NCBI GenBank assembly: GCA_036226585.1
Contig: CP108997.1
Coordinates: 6,510,001 to 6,574,000 of the forward strand
Source of the DNA: Streptomyces sp. NBC_00708
GTDB taxonomy: Bacteria > Actinomycetota > Actinomycetes > Streptomycetales > Streptomycetaceae
Direction: 5' to 3'
Length of the DNA stretch: 64,000 nt
This document shows, piece after piece, positions 43,986 through 52,597 of the stretch; position 1 is the first letter of the stretch; each line of letters begins with the position of its first letter. The notes beneath the pieces were generated by a model that saw nothing but the letters and a program-made list of their open reading frames with translations, was not told where the DNA came from and did no database searches. Made by a program: the position numbers and the translations under genes.

Positions 43986-45200
43986 ATGCTGATCACAGAC
44001 GTCCGTCCATGGGGCGGGGAGCCCAGCGACCTCACCGTCGAGGACGGGGTGATCACCGCGATCACCCCGCACGACCCGGCCCGCGCCGCCACGGGCGACA
44101 CCGTGGCCGGCCGGGGGCGGCTCGCCCTGCCGTCCTTCTCGGACGTGCACTGCCACCTGGACTCCACGCGCATGGGCCTGCCCTTCCGCCCCCACACGGG
44201 CGCCCCCGGGGTCTGGGGCATGATGACGAACGACCGCGAGCACTGGCGCGAGGACGAGTGGGACGTCGCCCGGCGGGCCACGTACACCCTGGCCCGCATG
44301 ATCGAGCGCGGCACCACCCGCGTCCGCAGCTACGCCCAGATCGACGCGGACTGCGGCCTCGAACGCTTCGAGGGCGTCCTCGCGGCCAAGGAGGCGCACG
44401 CCGGCCGGTGCGAGGTCGAGATCATGGCGTTCCCGCAGGCAGGCCTGCTCCGGGAGAAGGGCGTGCCGGAACTGATGGACCGGGCGCTGTCCTCCGGCGC
44501 GGCGGTGGTCGGCGGCATCGACCCCTGCACCCTGGACCGCGACCCGGTACGCCACCTCGACATCGTCTTCGACCTGGCCGAGCGCCACGGGGCCCCGGTC
44601 GACATCCACCTCCACGAGCCGGGCGCCCTCGGGGTGTTCAGCGTCGACCTGATCCTGGAGCGGGTACGGGCCCTGGACATGGCCGGCCAGGTGACCCTCT
44701 CGCACGCCTACGACCTGGGCTCGGTCAACGAGGCGACGACGCGCCGGCTGATCGAGGAGTTCGCCGAGCTGGACATCGCGATGGCCACGATCGCCCCGGC
44801 CCGCCACCACTCCCTGCCGCTGGCCGACCTGACCGCCGCCGGTGTCCGGGTGGGTCTGGGCGAGGACGGCCAGCGCGACTTCTGGTCCCCGTACGGCAAC
44901 GGCGACATGCTCGACCGCACCTGGCAGCTGGCCTTCACCCACGGCTACCGCGCGGACGACCTGATCGAACACTGCGCGGCCGTGGCCACGGCGGGCGGCG
45001 CCTCCATCCTCCAGGGAGGCCCACCCCGCCTGACCTCCACGACGGACCGCCCCGGCATCACGGTGGGCGCGAGGGCGGACCTGCTCCTGCTGGAGGGCGA
45101 GACGGTCACCTCAGCGATCATGGACCGCAGCAACGACCGCACGGTGCTGCACAAGGGCCTGGTGGTCGCGGACGGCCTGCAACTCAGCGCCGACATATAA
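43986..45200 (+). CDS. Amidohydrolase-family protein (cytosine deaminase-like)
   Basis: A protein of 404 aa from ATG 43986 (GAGGAG, 9-base spacing; ATG 43977 touches that site). Metal ligands are HCHLDSTR (HxH), the His in VDIHLHEPG, LSHAYDLGS and the Asp region in LGEDGQRDFWSPYGNGDML. This pattern matches the cytosine deaminase/N-isopropylammelide branch. It hydrolyses a C-N bond in a ring or amide. The exact substrate is unknown; the effector of the GntR protein upstream is probably the substrate or product. Confidence 0.85.
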   Translation: MLITDVRPWGGEPSDLTVEDGVITAITPHDPARAATGDTVAGRGRLALPSFSDVHCHLDSTRMGLPFRPHTGAPGVWGMMTNDREHWREDEWDVARRATYTLARMIERGTTRVRSYAQIDADCGLERFEGVLAAKEAHAGRCEVEIMAFPQAGLLREKGVPELMDRALSSGAAVVGGIDPCTLDRDPVRHLDIVFDLAERHGAPVDIHLHEPGALGVFSVDLILERVRALDMAGQVTLSHAYDLGSVNEATTRRLIEEFAELDIAMATIAPARHHSLPLADLTAAGVRVGLGEDGQRDFWSPYGNGDMLDRTWQLAFTHGYRADDLIEHCAAVATAGGASILQGGPPRLTSTTDRPGITVGARADLLLLEGETVTSAIMDRSNDRTVLHKGLVVADGLQLSADI

Positions 45201-45219
45201 ACGCACCCCGCCACCACCC

Positions 45220-45310
45220 AGCCCCTCGGCGTCTGAGGCGCGGGGCCCGGGTCAGCCGCGCCTCCAGCCCCTCCGGCGTTTGAGGAGCGGGGTCCGGGGC
45301 GGAGCCCCGG
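45220..45310. repeat. Two copies of a Streptomyces-type intergenic repeat
   Basis: The first copy (45220-45251) carries AGCCCCTCGGCGTCTGAGG and CGGGGCCCGG. The second (45265-45310) carries CAGCCCCTCCGGCGTTTGAG and ends in CCGGGGC-GGA-GCCCCGG, a 7-bp hairpin. Units of the form CCGGCGTTTGAGGAGCGGGG followed by a GGGGCGGAGCCCC hairpin are scattered between genes in many Streptomyces. They may act as terminators or be mobile; their role is not settled. Here they separate the amidohydrolase and tex genes. Confidence 0.7.
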
Positions 45311-45381
45311 TTACGGGAAGGGGCGGGGTGGGGAACAGGCCCGCCGCAGGCGCACCACCCCACCCCACCCCGCTCCGAGCG

Positions 45382-47757
45382 CTACCGCCCCCCGTCCCCC
45401 TTCAACAACCCCGCCCGCCGCAACGCATCGGCCATCGCCCCATTCGAAGGAGCCGCGGCAGCCGCGGCCCGCCCCCCACCACCGCCCCCACGGGACGCGG
45501 CCCCACGACCGCCACCCCCCTGCCGGGGCCGCGGCGGCCGACCGCCCCGCTCGGCCCCGGAGGCCGCCCCACGGCCCCCCGCCACCTGCTCATCGTCCAA
45601 CCGCAACGACAACGAGATCCGCTTCCGCGGAATGTCGACCTCCATCACCTTCACCCGGACGACATCCCCCGGCTTCACGACGTCCCGGGGGTCCTTCACG
45701 AACGTCCGCGACATCGCGGACACATGGACGAGCCCGTCCTGATGCACCCCGATGTCCACGAACGCCCCGAACGCCGCGACGTTCGTGACGACGCCCTCCA
45801 GCACCATCCCGGCCGCCAGGTCGCCGATCTTCTCGACGCCCTCCTTGAAGGTGGCCGTCTTGAAGGCGGGGCGCGGGTCGCGCCCCGGCTTCTCCAGCTC
45901 CTTCAGGATGTCGGTCACCGTCGGCAGCCCGAACTTCTCGGACACGAAGTCGTCCGCCCGCAGCGACCGCAGCACATCCGTGTTGCCGATCAGCGCGGCG
46001 ACATCCCCGCCGGTCTTCTTCACCATCGTCCGCACGACCGGGTACGCCTCCGGGTGCACGCTGGACGCGTCCAGCGGGTCGTCGCCCCGGATGCGGAGGA
46101 AGCCCGCGCACTGCTCGTACGCCTTCGGACCCAGCCGGGCCACGTCCTTCAGGCTCTTGCGGGAGCGGAACGGCCCGTTCGCGTCGCGGTGCGCCACGAT
46201 GTTCTCGGCGAGCCCCGTGCCGATGCCGGAGACCCGGGAGAGCAGCGGCGCGGACGCGGTGTTGACGTCGACGCCGACACCGTTCACGCAGTCCTCGACG
46301 ACCGCGTCCAGCGACCGCGAGAGCTTCACCTCGGACAGGTCGTGCTGGTACTGCCCGACGCCGATCGACTTCGGGTCGATCTTCACCAGCTCGGCCAGCG
46401 GGTCCTGGAGCCGGCGCGCGATCGAGACGGCGCCGCGCAAGGAGACGTCCATGTCGGGGAGTTCCTGCGAGGCGAAGGCCGAGGCGGAGTAAACGGAGGC
46501 GCCCGCCTCCGAGACCATCACCTTGGTGAGCTTCAGCTCCGGATGCTTCGCGCACAGCTCACCGGCGAGCTTGTCCGTCTCGCGGGACGCCGTGCCGTTG
46601 CCGATCGCGATCAGGTCGACGTGGTGCTCGCGCGCCAGCCGCTCCAGGGTCGCCAGCGACTGGTCCCACTTGTTGGCCGGGACGTGCGGGTGGATGACGT
46701 CGGTGGCGACGACCTTGCCGGTCGCGTCCACGACGGCGACCTTCACACCCGTACGGAAACCGGGGTCGAGCCCCAGCGTGGCCCGCGTCCCGGCCGGTGC
46801 GGCGAGCAGCAGGTCGCGCAGGTTCGACGCGAAGACGCGTACCGCCTCGTCCTCCGCCGCCGTGCGCAGCCGCAGCCGCAGGTCGATGCCGAGGTGCACC
46901 AGGATCCGGGTCCGCCAGGCCCACCGCACCGTGTCGGCCAGCCACTTGTCGCCGGGACGCCCCCGGTCGCCCACGCCGAAGCGCCGGGCGACCATGTTCT
47001 CGTACGAGGACGGGCCGGGCTCCTGGGACGGCTCCTCCGGCTCCAGGACCAGGTCGAGAACGTCCTCCTTCTCACCCCGGAGCATCGCCAGCACCCGGTG
47101 CGAGGGCAGCGCGGTGAACGGCTCGGCGAAGTCGAAGTAGTCCGCGAACTTGGCGCCCGCCTCCTCCTTGCCGTCCCGCACCCGCGCCACCAGCCGCCCG
47201 CGCGTCCACATGCGCTCGCGCAGCTCGCCGATGAGGTCGGCGTCCTCCGAGAACCGCTCGGTGAGGATGGCGCGGGCGCCCTCCAGGGCCGCCGCCGGGT
47301 CCGCGACGCCCTTGTCCGCGTCGACGAAGGCCGCCGCCGCGGCGAGCGGGTCCACCGAGGGGTCGTCGAGCAGGCCGGAGGCGAGCGGTTCGAGACCGGC
47401 CTCCCGGGCGATCTGCGCCTTCGTCCGCCGCTTCGGCTTGAACGGCAGGTAGATGTCCTCCAGCCGCGCCTTCGTGTCGGCCGCCCGGATCCGCGCCTCC
47501 AGCGCCGTGTCGAGCTTGCCCTGCTCCCGTACGGATTCGAGGACCGCCGTCCGGCGCTCCTCCAGCTCCCGCAGATAGCGCAGCCGTTCCTCGAGCGTGC
47601 GCAGCTGCGCGTCGTCGAGCATCTCGGTCGCTTCCTTGCGGTAGCGGGCGATGAACGGCACGGTCGACCCGCCGTCGAGCAGCTCGACGGCCGCCTTCAC
47701 CTGCCGCTCGCGTACGCCGAGCTCCTCGGCGATCCTGCCTTCGATGGACGTCGTCAC
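45382..47757 (-). CDS. tex: Tex-family RNA-binding transcription accessory protein
   Basis: A protein of 792 aa from a GTG; the frame upstream to 47835 is open without support. Tex signatures are VPFIARYRKEATEML near the start, the YqgF-like nuclease fold (LGLDPGFRTGVKVAVVDATG), helix-hairpin-helix pairs (GVGVDVNTASAPLLSRVSGI) and a C-terminal S1 domain (GMVLEGVVTNVAAFGAFVDIGVHQDGLVH). It binds nucleic acid and RNA polymerase and affects transcription under stress. An extra Gly/Arg-rich linker of about 60 residues (RGG-like) and a short helix AMADALRRAGLLKG follow the S1 domain. This tail may add RNA affinity. Confidence 0.94.
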   Translation of the reverse strand: MTTSIEGRIAEELGVRERQVKAAVELLDGGSTVPFIARYRKEATEMLDDAQLRTLEERLRYLRELEERRTAVLESVREQGKLDTALEARIRAADTKARLEDIYLPFKPKRRTKAQIAREAGLEPLASGLLDDPSVDPLAAAAAFVDADKGVADPAAALEGARAILTERFSEDADLIGELRERMWTRGRLVARVRDGKEEAGAKFADYFDFAEPFTALPSHRVLAMLRGEKEDVLDLVLEPEEPSQEPGPSSYENMVARRFGVGDRGRPGDKWLADTVRWAWRTRILVHLGIDLRLRLRTAAEDEAVRVFASNLRDLLLAAPAGTRATLGLDPGFRTGVKVAVVDATGKVVATDVIHPHVPANKWDQSLATLERLAREHHVDLIAIGNGTASRETDKLAGELCAKHPELKLTKVMVSEAGASVYSASAFASQELPDMDVSLRGAVSIARRLQDPLAELVKIDPKSIGVGQYQHDLSEVKLSRSLDAVVEDCVNGVGVDVNTASAPLLSRVSGIGTGLAENIVAHRDANGPFRSRKSLKDVARLGPKAYEQCAGFLRIRGDDPLDASSVHPEAYPVVRTMVKKTGGDVAALIGNTDVLRSLRADDFVSEKFGLPTVTDILKELEKPGRDPRPAFKTATFKEGVEKIGDLAAGMVLEGVVTNVAAFGAFVDIGVHQDGLVHVSAMSRTFVKDPRDVVKPGDVVRVKVMEVDIPRKRISLSLRLDDEQVAGGRGAASGAERGGRPPRPRQGGGGRGAASRGGGGGGRAAAAAAPSNGAMADALRRAGLLKGDGGR

Positions 47758-47911
47758 GGTTCTACCGACTCGCCTTCTCCTGCTGGCTGTGCTGGTCGGG
47801 CCCCGGGCCCGCCGCTGGGACGGGCCCGGAGTCACACGCCCTGCATTGTGCCGGGTGGCCGGGCGCCGTGTCGCCCGGCCACCCCAGGGGGCGGTCGCCG
47901 GATTTCGTCGC

Positions 47912-48769
47912 TCAGCCGGTCGCGCTGGCCGGGAACGCGCCCGCCGCCCACGCCGTGGCGAGGAAGCCGCCCCCCAGCTCCGTCAGCCGGGCCACACCCG
48001 GTCCGCCCAGGTGTTCGTACGGGGCCAGGTCCATCCGGTCCGTGGCCTCCTCCAGCCCCTTGCGCAGCTCGGTGCCCTCCTCGGTCAGCTCGCCCTCCGC
48101 CGTGAGCAGCCCGCGCTCGCGCAGCCGCTCCGACGCGGCCTCCCAGTCGGCGCGCCGCCAGCCCCGGGAGGACAGCAGCCAGCCGATCGCCATGCCCTTG
48201 CCGGTGGCGGTGTGGCTGACCAGGGCCTCCAGCGGGTCGAGCTCCGCGGCGAGGAGCGCGGCGAGGTGGGCGTCGCCCCGGTGCTCGCGCAGCAGCGTCG
48301 CCGCGTGCCAGTACGCCAGGTGCGGTTCGTCCGGGACCGGCAGACCGGCGTGCGCCGCGTACAGCGGCCGGGCGTGCCGGGTGCAGCCCTCGGTGGCGCG
48401 CAGGGCGAGCTGCGCGGCCTCGGCCATTTCGGGGGAGGCGATGATCTCCTCGCCGAGCAGCCGGCGCAGCGTCGCGTCGGCGGCGCGCAGCCGGGCGTCC
48501 AGGACCTTCGCGGGGGAGGCTATGTCCCAGATCGCGGGAACGTGCCGGGACACCAGCGCGTGGTTGAAGTTGTAGAAGGTCGCGGTCACCGTGTCGGCGC
48601 CGACCGCGCCCATCGCGGCGGCGCGGGTGGCGAAGTAGACGGCGGAGGGGTCGTCGATGCCGATCCCGCCGAGCTCCTTGCCGAGGTCGGGGGAGAAGTA
48701 GAGCGAGGAGTGCAGCGGGTTCAGGGCGTTGTGGCAACGCCGCCCGGCACGGGGCGGGAGAGTACTCAT
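47912..48769 (-). CDS. SCO6745-family helical protein
   Basis: A protein of 285 aa. RCHNALNPLHSSLYFSPDLGKEL and AVYFATRAAAMGAVGADTVTATFYNFNHALV are characteristic of a Streptomyces family often named after SCO6745. The C-terminal part (RADWEAASERLRERGLLTAEGELTEEGTELRKGLE) looks like a winged helix-turn-helix. Some relatives lie in antibiotic clusters (SalK-like). The biochemical role is unknown. The ATG at 48769 was preferred to a GTG at 48778; neither has a good ribosome-binding site. Confidence 0.75.
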   Translation of the reverse strand: MSTLPPRAGRRCHNALNPLHSSLYFSPDLGKELGGIGIDDPSAVYFATRAAAMGAVGADTVTATFYNFNHALVSRHVPAIWDIASPAKVLDARLRAADATLRRLLGEEIIASPEMAEAAQLALRATEGCTRHARPLYAAHAGLPVPDEPHLAYWHAATLLREHRGDAHLAALLAAELDPLEALVSHTATGKGMAIGWLLSSRGWRRADWEAASERLRERGLLTAEGELTEEGTELRKGLEEATDRMDLAPYEHLGGPGVARLTELGGGFLATAWAAGAFPASATG

Positions 48770-48904
48770 ACCCGGCACGTTACCGACTGGTCGGTACGGG
48801 CAGGAACCCCCCGGCCCACGTGAGCTGTGCCGCAGCCGATGATGGCAGGAAAGGTGGGGAGCCCGTCATTGCGGCCATCCGCCGGGCCGCCCAGGATGGC
48901 GGAC

Positions 48905-49864
48905 ATGAAGCAGCGCAGCGTGCTCGTCGTCCTCTTCGACGGCGTACAGAGCCTCGACGTCACCGGCCCCATGGAGGTCTTCGCCGGTGCCTCCCGGTAC
49001 CCGGACGTCACGTACGAGCTGCGCACCGCCTCGCTGGACGGCGCCCCGGTCCGCACGTCCTGCGGCCTCACCCTGGTCCCCGACGGCAGCCTCGCCGACG
49101 CGCCGACGCCCCACACCCTCCTCGTCCCCGGCGGCTGGGGCACCCGTGACCCCGACCCCGAACTCGTCCACTGGCTACGCGTGCACGGGCCGCTGCCGGA
49201 GCGCCTGGTCTCCGTGTGCAGCGGGGCGCTGCTGCTCGCGGCGGCCGGACAACTGGACGGCCACCGGGCGACGACGCACTGGAACGTGTGCGAGAAACTG
49301 GCCCGCGAACACCCGGCCGTCGAGGTCGACCCCGAGCCGATCTTCGTACGCGACGGCAGGATCGCCACCTCCGCCGGAGTCACCGCGGGCATCGACCTGG
49401 CGCTGGCCCTGGTCGAGGAGGACCACGGGCGGGACGTCGCCCTGACGATCGCCCGGCACCTGGTCGTCTTCCTGCGCAGACCGGGCAGCCAGTCGCAGTT
49501 CAGCGCCCAGCTCAGCGCCCAGACAGCGCGCCGCGAACCGCTGCGCGAGGTCCAGCACTGGATCACCGAACACCCCGGCGCCGACCTCTCCGTGGAGGCC
49601 CTGGCCGCCCGCGCCCGCCTCTCGCCCCGCCACTTCGCCCGCGCCTTCCAGGCGGAGACGGGGACCACGCCGGGCCGGTACGTCGACCGGGTCCGCCTCG
49701 AACACGCCCGCCGGCTCCTGGAGGACACCACCGACGGGGTCGCCGGGATCGCCCGCAGCAGCGGATACGGCACGCCGGAGGCGATGCGCCGGGCCTTCGT
49801 CAAGGCGCTCGGCGCCGCCCCCGCCGAATACCGCCGCCGCTTCGGCTCCGCCCACCACGTCTGA
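48905..49864 (+). CDS. GlxA-type regulator: DJ-1/PfpI domain with AraC helix-turn-helix
   Basis: A protein of 319 aa. ATG 48905 has AGGA 8 bases ahead; ATG 48896 is an alternative. The N-terminal DJ-1/PfpI fold (about 1-190) has the nucleophile elbow SVCSGALLLAAAG and ATTHWN. The C-terminal AraC domain (about 215-315) has LSVEALAARARLSPRHFARAF and the second helix-turn-helix VAGIARSSGYGTPEAMRRAF. It is a transcription factor that senses a metabolite through a dead or reactive Cys pocket. It probably controls the gene just downstream, which is a stand-alone DJ-1/PfpI enzyme. Confidence 0.9.
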   Translation: MKQRSVLVVLFDGVQSLDVTGPMEVFAGASRYPDVTYELRTASLDGAPVRTSCGLTLVPDGSLADAPTPHTLLVPGGWGTRDPDPELVHWLRVHGPLPERLVSVCSGALLLAAAGQLDGHRATTHWNVCEKLAREHPAVEVDPEPIFVRDGRIATSAGVTAGIDLALALVEEDHGRDVALTIARHLVVFLRRPGSQSQFSAQLSAQTARREPLREVQHWITEHPGADLSVEALAARARLSPRHFARAFQAETGTTPGRYVDRVRLEHARRLLEDTTDGVAGIARSSGYGTPEAMRRAFVKALGAAPAEYRRRFGSAHHV

Positions 49865-49887
49865 CCATCGGAAGACAGGACACACTC

Positions 49888-50523
49888 ATGCAGATCGCCA
49901 TCGCCCTCTTCGACCGCTTCACCGCCCTGGACGCCGTCGGCACCTACGAGATCCTGTCCCGCACCCCCGGCGCCGAGACCGTCTTCGTCGCCGAGCACGC
50001 GGGCGCGGTACGCAACGACAACCGCAGCCTCGAACTGGTCGCGCACCGGACGTTCGACGAGGTCCCCGCCCCCGACCTGGTGATCGTCCCCGGCGGCCCC
50101 GGACAGCACCACCAGATGGAGAACGAGAAGCTGCTCGGCTGGCTGCGCCGCGCGGACGAGGCCACCACCTGGACGACCTCCGTCTGCACCGGATCGCTGC
50201 TGCTGGCGGCGGCCGGACTCCTGAAGGGGCGGCGCGCCACCTCGCACTGGCTCGCCCTCGACACCCTCAGGGACCACGGCGCCGAGCCCACCGGCGAACG
50301 CGTGGTCTTCGACGGCAAGTACGTCACCGCCGCCGGGGTCTCCTCCGGCATCGACATGGGCCTCACCCTGCTCGGCCGCATCGCCGGCGACCGCACCGCG
50401 CAGGCCGTACAGCTCCTGGCGGAGTACGACCCCCAGCCGCCCTACGACGCCGGATCGCCGGACAAGGCGCCGGCCGACCTGGTCGAGGAGTGGCGGGGCC
50501 GGAGCCGCTTCATCCTCCAGTAG
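49888..50523 (+). CDS. DJ-1/PfpI-family protein (isonitrile hydratase-like)
   Basis: A protein of 211 aa, 23 bp after the GlxA-type gene with an AGGA site. IVPGGPGQHHQM, the nucleophile elbow TSVCTGSLLLAAAGLL and ATSHWLALDTL match isonitrile hydratases and their relatives. GVSSGIDMGLTLLGRI is also typical. Isonitrile hydratase adds water to R-NC to give N-substituted formamides, which would detoxify isonitrile natural products. That activity is a family-based guess. Its 3' end overlaps the convergent crotonase gene by 14 bp. Confidence 0.83.
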   Translation: MQIAIALFDRFTALDAVGTYEILSRTPGAETVFVAEHAGAVRNDNRSLELVAHRTFDEVPAPDLVIVPGGPGQHHQMENEKLLGWLRRADEATTWTTSVCTGSLLLAAAGLLKGRRATSHWLALDTLRDHGAEPTGERVVFDGKYVTAAGVSSGIDMGLTLLGRIAGDRTAQAVQLLAEYDPQPPYDAGSPDKAPADLVEEWRGRSRFILQ

Positions 50524-51271
50524 GCGCCCAGGTGAAGCGGGGCGCCCGGCGCTCCAGGAAGGCGGCGACACCCTCCGCGGTGTCGCCGCTGCCCCGTGCC
50601 TGCCCGGCCCAGTACGCGTCCCGGTCCTCGCGCCCCGCCGCGAACTCCTTGGCCGCGGCCTGCGTCAGCCGGGACCGCGACACCAGGGTCCGTACGTACG
50701 CCCCGACCCGCTCGTCCAGCGCCCCGTCCGGGAGTACCTCGTCCACCAGGCCGGTCCGCAGCGCCCGCTCCGTGTCGATCAGCTCACCGGAGAACAGCAG
50801 GTGCTTGGCCGTCGCGGGGCCCGTCAGGGCGGCCAGCCGGCGGGTGGACGAGGCGGGGTAGACGATCCCCAGCTTGGCCGGGGTGACCCCGAACAGGGCG
50901 CCCTCCGCCGCGAAGCGCAGATCGCAGGCGGCGGCCAGCTGGCTCCCGCCGCCCACGCAGTAGCCGCGCACCACCGCGAGCGTCGGCAGCGCAAACGCGG
51001 CCAGCGCCTCCTCGGCCCGCACGGCCAGGCTCTGCGGATCGCTCCCGGGGTCCCGCAGCGAGGAGATGTCCGCACCCGCGCAGAAGGTGTCGCCCGCGCC
51101 GGTCAGGACCAGGGCGCCCACCGAGGGATCGCCGGCCAGCTTCTCCAGCAGCACCGGAAGCGCCTGCCACATCGCGGCCGTCATCGCGTTGCGCTTGGCG
51201 GGGTTGCTGATGACGACGGTGGCGACGCCGTCGGCGACGGTGTGCTCCAGGCGGGGTTCCGTACGGTCCAT
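50510..51271 (-). CDS. Enoyl-CoA hydratase/isomerase-family protein (crotonase)
   Basis: A protein of 253 aa. The oxyanion-hole stretches GAGDTFCAGADISSL and GYCVGGGSQLAAACDLRFA are intact. The segment that normally carries the catalytic Glu pair reads GVTPAKLGIVYPASSTRRL, with Ala-Lys in place of the usual Pro-Glu. Simple hydratase activity is therefore doubtful; isomerase, hydrolase or another crotonase reaction is possible. It is monocistronic and divergent from the HdeD-like gene. Confidence 0.88.
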   Translation of the reverse strand: MDRTEPRLEHTVADGVATVVISNPAKRNAMTAAMWQALPVLLEKLAGDPSVGALVLTGAGDTFCAGADISSLRDPGSDPQSLAVRAEEALAAFALPTLAVVRGYCVGGGSQLAAACDLRFAAEGALFGVTPAKLGIVYPASSTRRLAALTGPATAKHLLFSGELIDTERALRTGLVDEVLPDGALDERVGAYVRTLVSRSRLTQAAAKEFAAGREDRDAYWAGQARGSGDTAEGVAAFLERRAPRFTWAPTGG

Positions 51272-51349
51272 GGCCGGATGCTATCCGTGGTGTTCGAACC
51301 TACGATCAAGAAGGGGGCGCCAAGCAGGCACGCACCCGAGGAGCCCCAC

Positions 51350-51985
51350 GTGGACGGTCCCGAACGCGAAGGCAGGAAGCTCCACCGCAGTTTCGGCGGT
51401 CTGGCCCTGCTCGGCATCCTGCTCGTCGTCGCCGGCCTGGTCGGGCTCGTCTACACCGGCGTGGCGACGCTGACCTCGATGATCCTGTTCGGCTGGCTGC
51501 TTCTCGTCGGCGGTCTGGTCGGCCTGGTCCACGCCGTGCAGTCGCGCGGCACCAGCTACTTCTGGCTGGGCGTCGTGGTCGCCGCGCTGAACATCGCCGC
51601 CGGGGTCGTCGTCATCCGCCACCCGCACGGCACCGCCGAGGCGCTGACCATGTTCGCCGCGCTCCTCTTCCTGACCGGCGGGGTCTTCCGGCTCGTGGGC
51701 AGCGTCGTGGTGCGCGGCCCGCAGTTCGGCTGGACGCTGCTCCAGGGCGCCTTCGGCCTGCTCCTCGGTCTGCTCGTACTCTTCGACTGGCCGCACAGCA
51801 GCCTCTACGTACTCGGCTGCTTCTTCTCGCTGGCCCTGCTCTTCGACGGGCTCGGGCTCATCGCCATCGGGATCGGCGGCCGGCGGATCGTCTCGATGGT
51901 CTCCGAGCAGATGACGGCCGACGGGAGCAAGGGGGAAGAGACGGACCCGCTCACCCAGGACAGTCAGAAGCGGTCCGAAAACTGA
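51350..51985 (+). CDS. HdeD-like (DUF308) membrane protein
   Basis: A protein of 211 aa from a GTG with GAGGAG 6 bases ahead. Six membrane spans lie between about residues 15 and 185, with the internal repeat typical of DUF308 (FGWLLLVGGLVGLVHAV and FAALLFLTGGVFRLVGSVV). HdeD helps enteric bacteria resist acid; actinobacterial relatives are of unknown function and may modify membrane properties. The hydrophilic tail of about 25 residues is acidic. Confidence 0.85.
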   Translation: MDGPEREGRKLHRSFGGLALLGILLVVAGLVGLVYTGVATLTSMILFGWLLLVGGLVGLVHAVQSRGTSYFWLGVVVAALNIAAGVVVIRHPHGTAEALTMFAALLFLTGGVFRLVGSVVVRGPQFGWTLLQGAFGLLLGLLVLFDWPHSSLYVLGCFFSLALLFDGLGLIAIGIGGRRIVSMVSEQMTADGSKGEETDPLTQDSQKRSEN

Positions 51986-52118
51986 CACTCTCGCGCGAAT
52001 GAAGTCGAGTTCGGTCAATAGGTGTCGACTTGTGTTCAGTAGTGCGGACCGAAGCAACCTCGCCCGCCACCCTGTACTCGACGTGAAGTCACTTCGAGTG
52101 GAGAGCGGGTACCGGACT

Positions 52119-52577
52119 ATGGAGAGCCGCGGGAGTGTCCCCGCCCGGCCCGTGCCGTACGAAGGGGTCTGGCGTTTCACCGCTCCGGCCTCGGACGTCT
52201 CCGTACCCCAGGCCCGGCACGCCGTGCGCGATCTGCTGAAGCGCCAGAACGTACCGATCGACGACGACATCACGCAGGGCCTGCTGCTCATCGTCTCCGA
52301 GCTGGTCACCAACGCGGTGAAGCACGCGGCGCTGCTCTCGCCCGAACTGGCCGTCGAGGTGGCAGTCGGCGAGGAGTGGGTCAGGGTGTCCGTCGAGGAC
52401 AACCACCCCTACCGCCCCACGGCGCTGGAGACCGACCACGCGCAGACCGGCGGACGGGGCCTGCTGCTGGTCCGCGAGATCACCCGGGAAGCCGGCGGTA
52501 CCTGCGACGTCGAGCACACCGCGGGCGGCGGGAAGGTCATCTGGGCGGCCCTGCCGCTCAGCAGCACCGCCCTCTGA
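52119..52577 (+). CDS. Anti-sigma-type ATP-binding protein (HATPase, RsbW/SpoIIAB-like)
   Basis: A protein of 152 aa from ATG 52119; the frame is open back to 51999 and GTG 52098 is another option. The GHKL fold shows the N box (LLLIVSELVTNAVKHA), a DN box (SVEDNHPYRPTALE) and the glycine lid GGRGLLLVREI. Streptomyces have dozens of such short kinases, which phosphorylate anti-anti-sigma proteins or bind sigma factors. No partner gene is adjacent. The 130-bp upstream region is AT-richer than its surroundings and includes GAAGTCACTTC (52085-52095), a short dyad. Confidence 0.85.
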   Translation: MESRGSVPARPVPYEGVWRFTAPASDVSVPQARHAVRDLLKRQNVPIDDDITQGLLLIVSELVTNAVKHAALLSPELAVEVAVGEEWVRVSVEDNHPYRPTALETDHAQTGGRGLLLVREITREAGGTCDVEHTAGGGKVIWAALPLSSTAL

Positions 52578-52597
52578 CCCTGCCCGCCCGGGACCGC

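Noticed and set aside
45294-45310. Hairpin CCGGGGC-GGA-GCCCCGG as a dedicated terminator
   Set aside because: It is part of the dispersed intergenic repeat, so I listed it under the repeat and did not call it a terminator.
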